In this document: positions 9,371 to 18,801 of the stretch, piece after piece | Position numbering within the stretch: the first letter of the stretch is position 1 | How the letters are laid out: each line of letters opens with the position of its first letter | Assembly (NCBI RefSeq): GCF_902616385.1 | Contig: NZ_CACMSM010000005.1 | Span: forward strand, 20,929-84,928 | DNA: 64,000 nucleotides | Origin: an uncultured Prochlorococcus sp. | GTDB taxonomy: Bacteria > Cyanobacteriota > Cyanobacteriia > PCC-6307 > Cyanobiaceae | Direction of reading: 5' to 3' | Program-made: the position numbers and the translations under genes | Notes under the pieces: generated by a model | The model's database searches: none | Seen by the model: the letters and a program-made list of their open reading frames with translations, nothing else | Told to the model about the DNA's origin: nothing

Positions 9371-10789
9371 ATGGGCAAGGAAAGTGTACAAAAAAGTAAT
9401 AAGCCTAGAGCTATCAGAAGATTAGTTATTTGGTACAAAAGAAACTCGGCTGTAACTTCAATTGTAGATACTGCTGCTAGCTCTGCGGTCACGGCTGGAA
9501 ATGTGGCGGGAAATGTAGTTTCTGGTGCTGGTTCTGTTGTGAGTACAGCTAGTAATGTTGCAAGTAATGTTGCAGGCAATGTTGCAGGTAATGTAGTTTC
9601 AAGCGCTGAATCTGTTGTGAATACTGCCAGCAGTGTTGTTTCAAGTGCTAGTTCAATAGCTAAAAATACGTTACAGCCATTAGTTTTCGATCCATTAAAA
9701 AGATTACAAAATAACGATAATGTTTTAGATAGTGTGGAGGATACTCAATCTAAAAGAATTTGGATAGCAGTTGATGGAATGGGTGGAGATTATGCTCCTG
9801 GTCCAATTCTTGAGGGCTGCCTCGAAGCAATAAGTAGATTTCCAATAAATATAAAATTTGTCGTCAAAATTGAAAAAGTTAAAGATGCAGCAGAAAAAAC
9901 TGGTTTAGCAGAATTATTAGAAAATGAAATAGCTAAAAAGCGTCTCGAATTAATTGATAGTGGAGAGCCTATCGGGATGAATGAAGAAGCTACTGCAGTT
10001 AGAAAAAGGAAAAATGCAAGTGTAAACGTTGCAATGGATTTAGTTAGAAATAATAAAGCTGAAGCTGTTTATTCAGCGGGTAATTCAGGCGCCATGATGG
10101 CTTCTGCTATATTTAGAATTGGACGATTGAAAGGTATAGATAGACCAGCTATAGGAGCATTATTTCCAACAAGAGATCAAACTCGCCCGGTATTAGTTTT
10201 AGATGTCGGTGCAAATACGGATTGTAAGCCATCTTATCTTCATCAATTTGCTCTTCTAGGTAATATTTATGCAAAAGATGTCTTACAAGTAAAAAAACCA
10301 AGAATTGGCCTTTTGAATATCGGAGAGGAAGAATGCAAAGGTAATGATTTATCCCTAAAAACATTTGAATTATTATCTTCTGAAAAAAGTTTTAATTTTG
10401 GAGGTAATTGTGAAGGCCGCGATGTATTATCAGGAAGTTTCGACGTAGTAGTCTGTGATGGATTTACTGGAAATATATTATTAAAATTTCTTGAATCTGT
10501 TGGAGGAGTTTTATTAGATATTTTGAGATCTGAGCTTCCACGAGGAAGGCGGGGTAAAGTTGGTTCTGCTTTTTTAAAAAGTAATCTACTCAGAATTAAG
10601 AAAAGGTTAGATCATGCCGAACATGGAGGGGCTTTATTACTTGGGGTGAATGGTATTTGCGTTATAGGTCATGGAAGCAGCAAATCTCTATCAGTAGTCA
10701 GTGCTCTTCGCTTGGCTCACTCTGCAGTGAATCATGGTGTTATGGACAATTTAAATCAACTGCAAAAGCTTCAAGTTTTAAATTCGTAA
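9371..10789 (+). CDS. plsX: Phosphate acyltransferase PlsX with long N-terminal extension
   Basis: PlsX converts acyl-ACP to acyl-phosphate, the first step of bacterial phospholipid synthesis, at the membrane surface. The catalytic domain starts near residue 129 (RIWIAVDGMGGDYAPGP) and continues through AVYSAGNSGAMMA, VLDVGANTDC and VVCDGFTGNILLK. Before it lie about 120 extra residues: a basic segment (RAIRRLVIWYKRN, 13-25), then residues 28-97 made almost wholly of Val, Ala, Ser, Asn, Gly and Thr. Val/Ala recur every 3-4 residues, giving a predicted amphipathic helix. The start touches the rpaB stop. A GTG at 9734 would give a standard 351-residue protein, but the open, protein-like upstream frame favours the long form. 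Confidence 0.9.
   Translation: MGKESVQKSNKPRAIRRLVIWYKRNSAVTSIVDTAASSAVTAGNVAGNVVSGAGSVVSTASNVASNVAGNVAGNVVSSAESVVNTASSVVSSASSIAKNTLQPLVFDPLKRLQNNDNVLDSVEDTQSKRIWIAVDGMGGDYAPGPILEGCLEAISRFPINIKFVVKIEKVKDAAEKTGLAELLENEIAKKRLELIDSGEPIGMNEEATAVRKRKNASVNVAMDLVRNNKAEAVYSAGNSGAMMASAIFRIGRLKGIDRPAIGALFPTRDQTRPVLVLDVGANTDCKPSYLHQFALLGNIYAKDVLQVKKPRIGLLNIGEEECKGNDLSLKTFELLSSEKSFNFGGNCEGRDVLSGSFDVVVCDGFTGNILLKFLESVGGVLLDILRSELPRGRRGKVGSAFLKSNLLRIKKRLDHAEHGGALLLGVNGICVIGHGSSKSLSVVSALRLAHSAVNHGVMDNLNQLQKLQVLNS
9551..9598 (+). repeat. Four 12-bp tandem repeats inside plsX
   Basis: Units begin at 9551, 9563, 9575 and 9587. The first two are identical AGTAATGTTGCA, the third is GGCAATGTTGCA and the fourth GGTAATGTAGTT. 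They encode SNVA-SNVA-GNVA-GNVV. Two related units (GGAAATGTGGCG, GGAAATGTAGTT) lie at 9497-9520. The array suggests the PlsX extension grew by slippage or duplication and may vary in length between strains. Confidence 0.85.
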
Positions 10790-10792
10790 AAC

Positions 10793-10823
10793 ATATTGAG
10801 TCAAATTTATGTTTGACTAATAT
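10793..10823. promoter_or_regulatory. Bulged 12-bp inverted repeat between plsX and fabH
   Basis: Arms ATATT(G)AGTCAAA (10793-10805) and TTTGACTAATAT (10812-10823) pair perfectly apart from one bulged G at 10798, with loop TTTATG. No T tract follows, so it is not a classic terminator. It lies 20 bp before the TTG start of fabH and could be an operator or an mRNA hairpin affecting fabH translation. Confidence 0.55.
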
Positions 10824-10842
10824 AAGTAACTAAAAAACTCTT

Positions 10843-11850
10843 TTGGAAGGAATAAATTTTAATCAGATTGGAGTGTCATTCAAGGGAAGTGGAAGTTATG
10901 TACCTGATCAAATCCTAACCAATCAAAAAATTAGTCAAAAAGTTGATACAAGCAATGAATGGATACAATCTAGAACTGGTATTTCTGAGAGAAGAATCTC
11001 TAGCGTAGAAGATAATGTTACTGAGATGGGTTTTAAGGCCGCTCTAAAGGCTATAGAAATGGCTAATTGGGATATTAAAACGATTGATTTAATTGTTTTG
11101 GCTACTTCTACTCCGCATGATTTATTTGGATCAGCCCCATCCATTCAAGCTAAATTAGGGGCATCTAATGCTGTAGCTTTCGATTTAACTGCAGCTTGTA
11201 GTGGCTTTGTATTTGCCTTAATAACAGCCTCACAATTTTTAAAAGGGGGTAGTTTTAAAAGAGCTATTGTTATTGGAGCAGATCAATTATCAAGTTTTGT
11301 TGATTGGAATGATAGAAGAAGTTGTATTCTCTTTGGAGATGGTGCCGGTGCATTAGCAATTGAAGCAACAAATGAATTTGATAATTTTCTAGGTTTTGAT
11401 ATGAAAACTGATGGGGGGAGGGGTTCTTTTCTTAATCTTCCATCAAAAAATAATAAGGATTCAATAGTTGATGAAATTGACTTTTTAAGTGGAGGTTTTT
11501 CTCCAATTCAGATGAATGGTCAGGAAGTTTATAAATTCGCAGTTAAAGAAGTCCCCCTAATTCTTCAAAAGTTGTTGAAAAAAATGAAATATAATTCTGA
11601 TCAAGTTGATTGGCTCTTGTTGCATCAAGCTAATCAAAGAATATTGGATTCTGTGGGAGAAAGGTTAAAAATTCCCAGAGAAAAGATTCTTAGCAATTTA
11701 GAAAAATATGGCAATACTTCAGCAGCAACAATTCCACTAATGATGGATGAGGCTGTAAGAGATTATAGAATTAAACAAAATGATATTATTGCTACAAGTG
11801 GTTTCGGTGCTGGGCTAAGTTGGGGTGCAGCCCTAATTAAATGGGGTTAA
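10843..11850 (+). CDS. fabH: 3-oxoacyl-ACP synthase III
   Basis: Condenses acetyl-CoA with malonyl-ACP to initiate fatty-acid synthesis. At 335 residues it has the complete Cys-His-Asn triad: C119 in AACSGF, H261 in LLHQANQR and N291 in YGNTSAATIP. The start is TTG at 10843, since no in-frame ATG precedes the conserved GVSFKGSGSYVPDQ segment. It lies 53 bp after plsX, across the inverted repeat at 10793-10823, and 17 bp before fabD, in the order plsX-fabH-fabD known from many bacteria. Confidence 0.95.
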   Translation: MEGINFNQIGVSFKGSGSYVPDQILTNQKISQKVDTSNEWIQSRTGISERRISSVEDNVTEMGFKAALKAIEMANWDIKTIDLIVLATSTPHDLFGSAPSIQAKLGASNAVAFDLTAACSGFVFALITASQFLKGGSFKRAIVIGADQLSSFVDWNDRRSCILFGDGAGALAIEATNEFDNFLGFDMKTDGGRGSFLNLPSKNNKDSIVDEIDFLSGGFSPIQMNGQEVYKFAVKEVPLILQKLLKKMKYNSDQVDWLLLHQANQRILDSVGERLKIPREKILSNLEKYGNTSAATIPLMMDEAVRDYRIKQNDIIATSGFGAGLSWGAALIKWG

Positions 11851-11867
11851 AAACAAATAGGTAAATT

Positions 11868-12764
11868 ATGACAGTTGCATGGGTATTCCCTGGACAGGGT
11901 TCGCAAAAAATTGGAATGGCAAAACAAATTGAAAATTTGCCCAACACAAAAAAGAGGTTTAATTATGCATCTGAGATATTTGAAAGGAATTTATTTGAAA
12001 TTTGTGAGTTAAATAATGAACCAACAAATCCTCTTATTGATTTAAATAACACAAGAAATACACAAATTTGTCTTTTTTTAGTTGAATCAATTTTATTAGA
12101 TGCATTAAAGGAAAATGGATTTAAACCAACTTATGTTGCTGGGCATAGTCTTGGAGAAATAACTGCACTATATTGTGCGGATGTTTTTTCATTCGAAGAT
12201 TGTGTCTCTCTAATAAAAGAAAGGTCTCAATTAATGGTAAATGCTGGGAAAGGATCTATGGCAGCAGTAATAGGTTTTGATAGAAATGAACTTGATCTAT
12301 TAGTACAAAAAATTGATGATATTGTAATTGCTAATGATAATAGTTCTTCCCAAGTTGTCTTATCAGGATCTACTGAAGCATTAGATAATTTGTCAAGAGA
12401 ATTTTCTTGTAAAAGATTCTTGAAATTAAATGTTTCAGGTGCATTTCATTCACCATTTATGAATGAATCTTCATCAAAATTTTCTGAGTATTTAAAACAG
12501 ATTCAATTTAAAAAACCCTCTTTCCCAGTCATAAGTAATTATGAACCTTCATTTTGTAGTGATGCAAACCAGCTTAAAATTAGATTGGAAAAGCAAATGT
12601 GTAATGGAGTTAGGTGGCGAGAAACTATGGATCTAATGGCAAAAGATAGTGATCTACATATTGTTGAAATTGGCCCTTCTAATGTACTAAGCGGTTTAGG
12701 AAAAAGACATCTTAAAGGTGTAAAAATTTCTCAAGTTTCATCTTCTGATCAAATATCTTATTAA
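11868..12764 (+). CDS. fabD: Malonyl CoA-ACP transacylase
   Basis: Transfers malonyl from CoA to acyl carrier protein, supplying the extender unit for fatty-acid synthesis in the cytosol. The 298 residues show FPGQGSQ near the start, the nucleophile S94 in GHSLGE, and the catalytic His in SGAFHSPFM near residue 198. Part of the rpaB-plsX-fabH-fabD-plsC run, 6 bp before plsC. Confidence 0.95.
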   Translation: MTVAWVFPGQGSQKIGMAKQIENLPNTKKRFNYASEIFERNLFEICELNNEPTNPLIDLNNTRNTQICLFLVESILLDALKENGFKPTYVAGHSLGEITALYCADVFSFEDCVSLIKERSQLMVNAGKGSMAAVIGFDRNELDLLVQKIDDIVIANDNSSSQVVLSGSTEALDNLSREFSCKRFLKLNVSGAFHSPFMNESSSKFSEYLKQIQFKKPSFPVISNYEPSFCSDANQLKIRLEKQMCNGVRWRETMDLMAKDSDLHIVEIGPSNVLSGLGKRHLKGVKISQVSSSDQISY

Positions 12765-12770
12765 TTTTGT

Positions 12771-13391
12771 ATGAAAAATCATACTATTCAAAAATTAGTC
12801 TACGAATTAGTTAGTAAGCTTTTTGTATTACCTATTTATAAATTTGTATTTAAAGGTCAATTAATAGGTAGAGAAAATATTCCGCAAAAAGATTCTTTTA
12901 TCATGGTTTCTAATCATGGTTCTTTACTTGATCCTCCTTTGTTAGGCCATGCCCTTGGACGTAATATATCTTTTATGGCCAAGGCAGAGCTTTTTAAAAT
13001 CCCTTTTCTCGGTTTTATTATCAAGGCTTGTGGAGCATATCCTGTGAAAAGAGGAATTGCTGATAAAAATACAATAAAAACAGCATGTAAAAAATTGTCA
13101 AACGATAATAGTATTGGAATTTTTATTGATGGTACTCGTCAAAAAAATGGCCGAGTGAATAAGCCCAAACAAGGAGCAGCATTATTAGCCTTTAAAAATC
13201 AAAAATTATTATTGCCTGTTGCAATAGTTAATTCACATAGGCTAATAAGATTTAAATTATTTTTTCCTTTATTTTCAAAAATAGTTATTAAAGTGGGAAA
13301 ACCTGTTCAACCACCGCAAAGTTCATCAAGAGATGAACTTAATCTTTTGACAATGCACCTTAAAGACGAAATTAATAATTTGATTGGATGA
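12771..13391 (+). CDS. plsC: 1-acyl-sn-glycerol-3-phosphate acyltransferase family protein
   Basis: Adds the second acyl chain to lysophosphatidic acid at the membrane. The 206 residues carry the HX4D acyltransferase motif (NHGSLLDPP, H49 and D54), block II FKIPFLGFIIKACGAYPVKRG and FIDGTRQKNG, where the family usually has EGTRS; the Glu-to-Asp change is conservative. It closes the lipid run and converges on tsaB with a 4-bp gap. With PlsX in the same cluster, two phospholipid acyltransferase steps are encoded together. Confidence 0.9.
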   Translation: MKNHTIQKLVYELVSKLFVLPIYKFVFKGQLIGRENIPQKDSFIMVSNHGSLLDPPLLGHALGRNISFMAKAELFKIPFLGFIIKACGAYPVKRGIADKNTIKTACKKLSNDNSIGIFIDGTRQKNGRVNKPKQGAALLAFKNQKLLLPVAIVNSHRLIRFKLFFPLFSKIVIKVGKPVQPPQSSSRDELNLLTMHLKDEINNLIG

Positions 13392-13395
13392 ATAT

Positions 13396-14049
13396 TTAGT
13401 TAATTGGAGAAATAGGGTAAAGAGGCAAAACTTTTTCCCAAGAATCTACATTTGAATTTAATGAATTTTTGATTGATAAATCTAATAATTCTTTTAAATC
13501 TTCTTTATCATCAAAAATAGCCTCGAAAAAAAGTTCTTTACTCTCGACTTCTTTTATAACTTTTGGTAAAACTGTTTCTCGAATGACTAGATCTGAAGGA
13601 GTTTTTTCGTCATGACAAATCTCATATTTACCTGCAATAAAACCCTTTCGTTTTAATTTTTTGTAAATCCAGAAAGATTTTTTGTTCGTAAAGATATTAT
13701 TTTTTGATGCAATTCTTTTTGCCATTATTTCAAATGAACTAAAACTGTCTAAAGGACAATCTATTTGTTGTGAGATCGTTCTTGCTAAAACTACAATTAG
13801 TCGTGAAGCATTAAAATTTGCTGGCCCTATGCTGACAGATAACTTATTTATTTTTTGTAAATTTTCTTTGGAAATGAATTTGTTAAAATCATTTATTAAG
13901 TTGTTGCAAAGGTCATTATCAAATTTCTTGATAAAAAATTCATCAGATTCTAGGTCATTGTTTTTTCTATACCCAAAGCCAAAAGAATTATCTGTGCTAT
14001 GAATCACTAATGTAGAGTAATTTTCTCCGTGATTGAGTTTATTTGTCAT
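13396..14049 (-). CDS. tsaB: TsaB-like protein (t6A tRNA modification partner)
   Basis: TsaB supports TsaD in making threonylcarbamoyladenosine at A37 of ANN-decoding tRNAs. The 217 residues have the ASKHA N-terminus (TLVIHSTDNSFGFGYR) and SIGPANFNASRLIVVLARTI, aligning with the canonical GPGSFTGLRIG loop. That loop is eroded here (PGSFTGLR replaced by PANFNASR), as might be expected for a non-catalytic partner. Assignment is from overall pattern and length, so moderately sure. It follows ycf34 in the same direction by 9 bp. Confidence 0.75.
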   Translation of the reverse strand: MTNKLNHGENYSTLVIHSTDNSFGFGYRKNNDLESDEFFIKKFDNDLCNNLINDFNKFISKENLQKINKLSVSIGPANFNASRLIVVLARTISQQIDCPLDSFSSFEIMAKRIASKNNIFTNKKSFWIYKKLKRKGFIAGKYEICHDEKTPSDLVIRETVLPKVIKEVESKELFFEAIFDDKEDLKELLDLSIKNSLNSNVDSWEKVLPLYPISPIN

Positions 14050-14058
14050 CTATTACCT

Positions 14059-14310
14059 TTAAACAGGTAATTCCTTACCTGGATTAAACTTAGACCATTT
14101 ACCAAATTCATTTTCAAAACTTTCACAAGATTGAACATCCCAATCAGTTTTATAATCACCATTATTATCTTTAACTATATTGACATGAATGAATGGTTTT
14201 TTTGCTTTAAAATCAGGTAGATCACAAATATGATCAACACCATGATTATTCTCAACATCATGATATGTGATACATCTATCAACCCATTTACAGTTGATGC
14301 AAATGCACAT
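14059..14310 (-). CDS. ycf34: Ycf34 iron-sulfur protein
   Basis: A small 83-residue protein starting MCICINCKWVDRC, the hallmark of Ycf34. Conserved cysteines occur at C2, C4, C7 and C13, with others in HICDLPDF and VQSCESF. In Synechocystis Ycf34 binds an Fe-S cluster and influences photosynthetic electron transport. It diverges from cca (14-bp gap) and sits just upstream of tsaB. Confidence 0.92.
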   Translation of the reverse strand: MCICINCKWVDRCITYHDVENNHGVDHICDLPDFKAKKPFIHVNIVKDNNGDYKTDWDVQSCESFENEFGKWSKFNPGKELPV

Positions 14311-14324
14311 AATAAATAAATAAT

Positions 14325-15542
14325 ATGAAAAATAGCTATCTCACAGATCATACACTAATAATTGATGAATTAGAAACAAGTATAAAAATTCATAATTTGG
14401 ATTTAATCTTAGGTTTTTTACCTAAAGGATCATATTTAGTTGGTGGTTATATAAGAGATATTATTCTGGGAAGAAAAGCTGAAAAGTTAGATGTTGATAT
14501 TGTGGTACCTTTAAATGCAATTGAAATTGGTAAAAAGATTGCAGATAGTATTGGATCAAAATTTATAATTTTGGATAAAAAGAGAGAAGTAGTAAGAATT
14601 ATTCTTAATAATATTTATATTGATATTGCTAATCAAGTTTCATCTTCCATAGAAGGAGATTTATGTTCTAGAGACTTTTCGATCAATTCAATTGCTTTTT
14701 TATTTGATAAGAAAAGTTTGTTTGATCCATTAAATGGTCTTCAAGATCTTGAGATTTCTTTGCTTAGAACTCATTCTGAAAACAATTTAATAAATGATCC
14801 TTTACGAATTTTAAGATGTTTTCGATTTGTTTCAGAATTGAATTTTAAAATTGATTTAAGATTAGTTGATTTTATAAAAAAAAATAAAGGGAACTTGTAT
14901 CTTGTCGCAAAAGAAAGAATTACTTATGAAATACATAAAATAGTAAATGGAGCAAATGCTCTTGATGCAATATTGTTGATAAAAAAATTTAATATATTCG
15001 ATACTGAAAATTTATTTGAAGATTCTTTTTTTTTGGATTTAGAGAAAATTAATTATGGAGAACTTGATCAGGAAGAAAAAGATAAATATTTACCATCATT
15101 TTTTATTGCTCAAATCTTAGATATAGTAACTTTAGAGAAACTGAAATTTAGTAAAGGTGATATTGCAAAAACTAAGTTATTGCGAAAATGGCACCTTTTC
15201 TTGAAAAATAAAAATATCGCTAAGTTAGATGAATTTGACAGATTTAAATTACATCAAGAATTAGAAATGTTTCTGCCATCTTTTATTTTTTATTTACCTC
15301 AAAATTTACAATTAGATTGGCTTCATAGATGGCGAGACAAAGATGATAAATTATTTCATCCCTCAAACTTAGTTAATGGTGATGTAATTAAAAAAAATTT
15401 GGAAATCAAGGATGGACCATTCTTGGGAGAGCTTTTACAGTATCTTTCTAAAGAACTTGCATATAACAGATTGAATAATTTTGATGAAGCTATTTATAAA
15501 GCAAAGGGATGGATTGAACAAAATGCGCCAAAGTATGATTAA
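14325..15542 (+). CDS. cca: tRNA nucleotidyltransferase / poly(A) polymerase family
   Basis: Class II nucleotidyltransferase of 405 residues that adds or repairs the CCA end of tRNAs. Motifs: LVGGYIRDIILG (GGxxRD, 40-45), the metal-binding DVD (56-58), RDFSINSIAF, and NDPLRILRCFRF of the head/neck region. The need is direct, since tRNA-Asn at 664 lacks an encoded CCA. The family also includes poly(A) polymerases and CC- or A-adding variants, and the motifs do not separate these. The C-terminal half is Lys/Leu-rich and poorly conserved, as is usual. Confidence 0.85.
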   Translation: MKNSYLTDHTLIIDELETSIKIHNLDLILGFLPKGSYLVGGYIRDIILGRKAEKLDVDIVVPLNAIEIGKKIADSIGSKFIILDKKREVVRIILNNIYIDIANQVSSSIEGDLCSRDFSINSIAFLFDKKSLFDPLNGLQDLEISLLRTHSENNLINDPLRILRCFRFVSELNFKIDLRLVDFIKKNKGNLYLVAKERITYEIHKIVNGANALDAILLIKKFNIFDTENLFEDSFFLDLEKINYGELDQEEKDKYLPSFFIAQILDIVTLEKLKFSKGDIAKTKLLRKWHLFLKNKNIAKLDEFDRFKLHQELEMFLPSFIFYLPQNLQLDWLHRWRDKDDKLFHPSNLVNGDVIKKNLEIKDGPFLGELLQYLSKELAYNRLNNFDEAIYKAKGWIEQNAPKYD

Positions 15543-15600
15543 ATACACATAGCTTAGTTTTGTTTAGAAGTTCAGACTTCAAAATCATTTTTAAAAATTT

Positions 15601-16020
15601 ATGAGCATTCGCATTTACATTGGCAACTTACCACAAGGATTTAATCCAAAAGAATTTGATACACTTTTAAAGTCAGTTTCTGATTCAATTAGATTTAAAG
15701 CAGTTTTAGATAAGGAAACGAAGGAATGCAGGGGGTTTGGTTTTGCATCAACCAACAATGAAGAGAATGCTAATTTATTAATTCAAAAGCTAAACGGTTT
15801 TGAATTTAATGGTTCTAAATTAAGAGTAGAGATATCAGAAAAGAAAGATTCTGCCTCAAACAAAAGAAATAGTGGAAAATTAAACAGGAATAAGAAGAGG
15901 AAAGACTTTAAGAAAATTGTTCATAGCGATGCCCCTAACTTGGAAGCTCCTGATCCAAGATGGGCTGGAGAACTATCAAAATTAAAAGATTTGTTGGCCA
16001 ATCAGAAGACGCCGGCTTAG
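15601..16020 (+). CDS. RNA-binding protein with single RRM
   Basis: A 139-residue protein with one RNA recognition motif, RNP2 IYIGNL (5-10) and RNP1 RGFGFAST (44-51). RNP1 has Ala where an aromatic/aliphatic is often found. After the RRM comes a basic low-complexity linker (KRNSGKLNRNKKRKDFKK) and a tail with PDPRWAGELSKLKDLL. Cyanobacterial Rbp proteins usually have a Gly-rich tail; this one does not, so it belongs to a different subgroup. Probably binds mRNA in the cytosol. It converges on crtB with no gap. Confidence 0.85.
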   Translation: MSIRIYIGNLPQGFNPKEFDTLLKSVSDSIRFKAVLDKETKECRGFGFASTNNEENANLLIQKLNGFEFNGSKLRVEISEKKDSASNKRNSGKLNRNKKRKDFKKIVHSDAPNLEAPDPRWAGELSKLKDLLANQKTPA

Positions 16021-16929
16021 TTATTTAATTCGAGAAATTAAAAAGGATATTGGAATCTCAAGAGCTTTTACTGAATTTTTTACAAAAGCCCTATTATTAA
16101 AAACATCGTAATCTAACCTTTCAATAGAATCTAATATTCCTCTATAAAGACGTAAAGAAGTCCATACTGGCCACCTTGCGTCTGAAGATAGCCACTTAAT
16201 ACCATCCTCAGACTTTTGGAACCATTCGCGAGCCCTTGTTAATTGGTAATTCATTAGTGCTTTCCACTGCTTGTTTATTTTTCCTTTTAAAAGTTCTTCT
16301 TCAGAATAATTAAATTTTTTAATATCCGCTTGCGGGAGATAAATTCTTCCTCTGCATCTATCTTCTCCTACATCTCTCAATATGTTTGTTAATTGATTTG
16401 CAATTCCTAGAGCTATCGCTGCTTCAGAAGGGTCAGGCATAGCACTCCATGGGGCTGAAGTATAAGCGCTATCAATCCCCATCACATTCTGAGTCATTAA
16501 ACCAACAGTCCCAGCGACTCTATAACAATAAAGTTTTAATTCATCGAAATCTTTGTATCTAAATTTATTCAGATCCATTCTCTGGCCATCTATCATGTCT
16601 AAATAGGGTTGGATACTTTGTGGATATTTCTCGATGGTATCTAATAAAACGGAGTCTAATTCAGATTTAATATTCCCTTTAAATACGTTTTTGGTATTTT
16701 CTTCCCATTCATCTAGATTATCTGAAAGTTCATCTTGCGATTTAGTTGAGGCTTCTATGCTATCCATTATTTCATCTGTTCTTCTACACCAGACATAAAT
16801 AGCCCAAATAGCTTTTCTCTTTTCTTGAGGTAACAAAAGAGTTCCCAAGTAAAAGGTTTTAGCCCATTGTTGGGTTTCTTTTCGGCATATCTCGTATGCT
16901 TTATCTAGTTGAGAAATTGAATTTTTCAA
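16021..16929 (-). CDS. crtB: Phytoene synthase
   Basis: Joins two geranylgeranyl diphosphates into 15-cis-phytoene, the entry step of carotenoid synthesis. The 302 residues have both Mg-binding DxxxD motifs: DEIMD (52-56) and DVGED (about residue 186, in TNILRDVGEDRCRGRIYLP), plus YCYRVAGTVGLM. It lies 33 bp after crtP on the same strand, the classical cyanobacterial crtP-crtB pair. Confidence 0.96.
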   Translation of the reverse strand: MKNSISQLDKAYEICRKETQQWAKTFYLGTLLLPQEKRKAIWAIYVWCRRTDEIMDSIEASTKSQDELSDNLDEWEENTKNVFKGNIKSELDSVLLDTIEKYPQSIQPYLDMIDGQRMDLNKFRYKDFDELKLYCYRVAGTVGLMTQNVMGIDSAYTSAPWSAMPDPSEAAIALGIANQLTNILRDVGEDRCRGRIYLPQADIKKFNYSEEELLKGKINKQWKALMNYQLTRAREWFQKSEDGIKWLSSDARWPVWTSLRLYRGILDSIERLDYDVFNNRAFVKNSVKALEIPISFLISRIK

Positions 16930-16962
16930 AAAGTTTTAGCTAAATTTAAAGGTTTGTAAACG

Positions 16963-18405
<1,443 letters not shown>

Positions 18406-18417
18406 TTAAAGTTAGAA

Positions 18418-18423
18418 CATAAT
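18418..18423 (+). promoter_or_regulatory. Candidate -10 box upstream of ndhM
   Basis: CATAAT in the 90-bp divergent gap between crtP and ndhM, about 31 bp before the ndhM start. Just upstream (18400-18417) is GCTACATT-AAA-GTTAGAAC, an imperfect match to the tandem RpaB-binding HLR1 pattern. Suggestive only. Confidence 0.3.
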
Positions 18424-18453
18424 AGTTTTTTTCGTTGATTATTTCGTAAAATT

Positions 18454-18801
18454 ATGGAAAAAATGTTTTTAAAATCCACTACTAGACATGTAAGAATTTT
18501 TACTGCTGAAGTGGTAGATGAAGAATTAAAGTTTCATCCCAATAAATTAACTCTTGATTTAGATCCTGATAACGAATTTGTTTGGAACGAAGATTCTCTA
18601 AACAAAATAAATAAAAAATTCAATGAATTAATAATAGAGAGAGCAGGAAAGGATTTAGATGATTATGAACTTCGAAAAATAGGATCAGAAATCGAAGGTT
18701 TAATTAAATTTTTGCTTCAAAATGGTCAGCTAAGTTATAACCCTGATTGTAGAGTAATGAATTATTCAATGGGTTTACCAAAGACAAATGAAGTGCTGTG
18801 A
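18454..18801 (+). CDS. ndhM: NAD(P)H-quinone oxidoreductase subunit M
   Basis: Oxygenic-photosynthesis-specific peripheral subunit of the NDH-1 complex, which carries cyclic electron flow around photosystem I. At 115 residues it shows the conserved [12 protein letters not shown] and [13 protein letters not shown] segments and [25 protein letters not shown]. It overlaps the following DUF3172-type gene by 4 bp (GTGA). Confidence 0.93.
   Translation: MEKMFLKSTTRHVRIFTAEVVDEELKFHPNKLTLDLDPDNEFVWNEDSLNKINKKFNELIIERAGKDLDDYELRKIGSEIEGLIKFLLQNGQLSYNPDCRVMNYSMGLPKTNEVL

Noticed and set aside
9734..10789. Short PlsX form starting at GTG 9734
   Set aside because: It would give a standard length, but the upstream frame is open for 121 codons right from the rpaB stop and has protein-like periodicity, so the long form is preferred. 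Kept as an alternative in the plsX entry.
15567..15580. Hairpin GAAGT-TCAG-ACTTC between cca and the RRM gene
   Set aside because: Only 5 bp, no T tract in the right place, and not unusual in this base composition; could be a leader hairpin but not supported.
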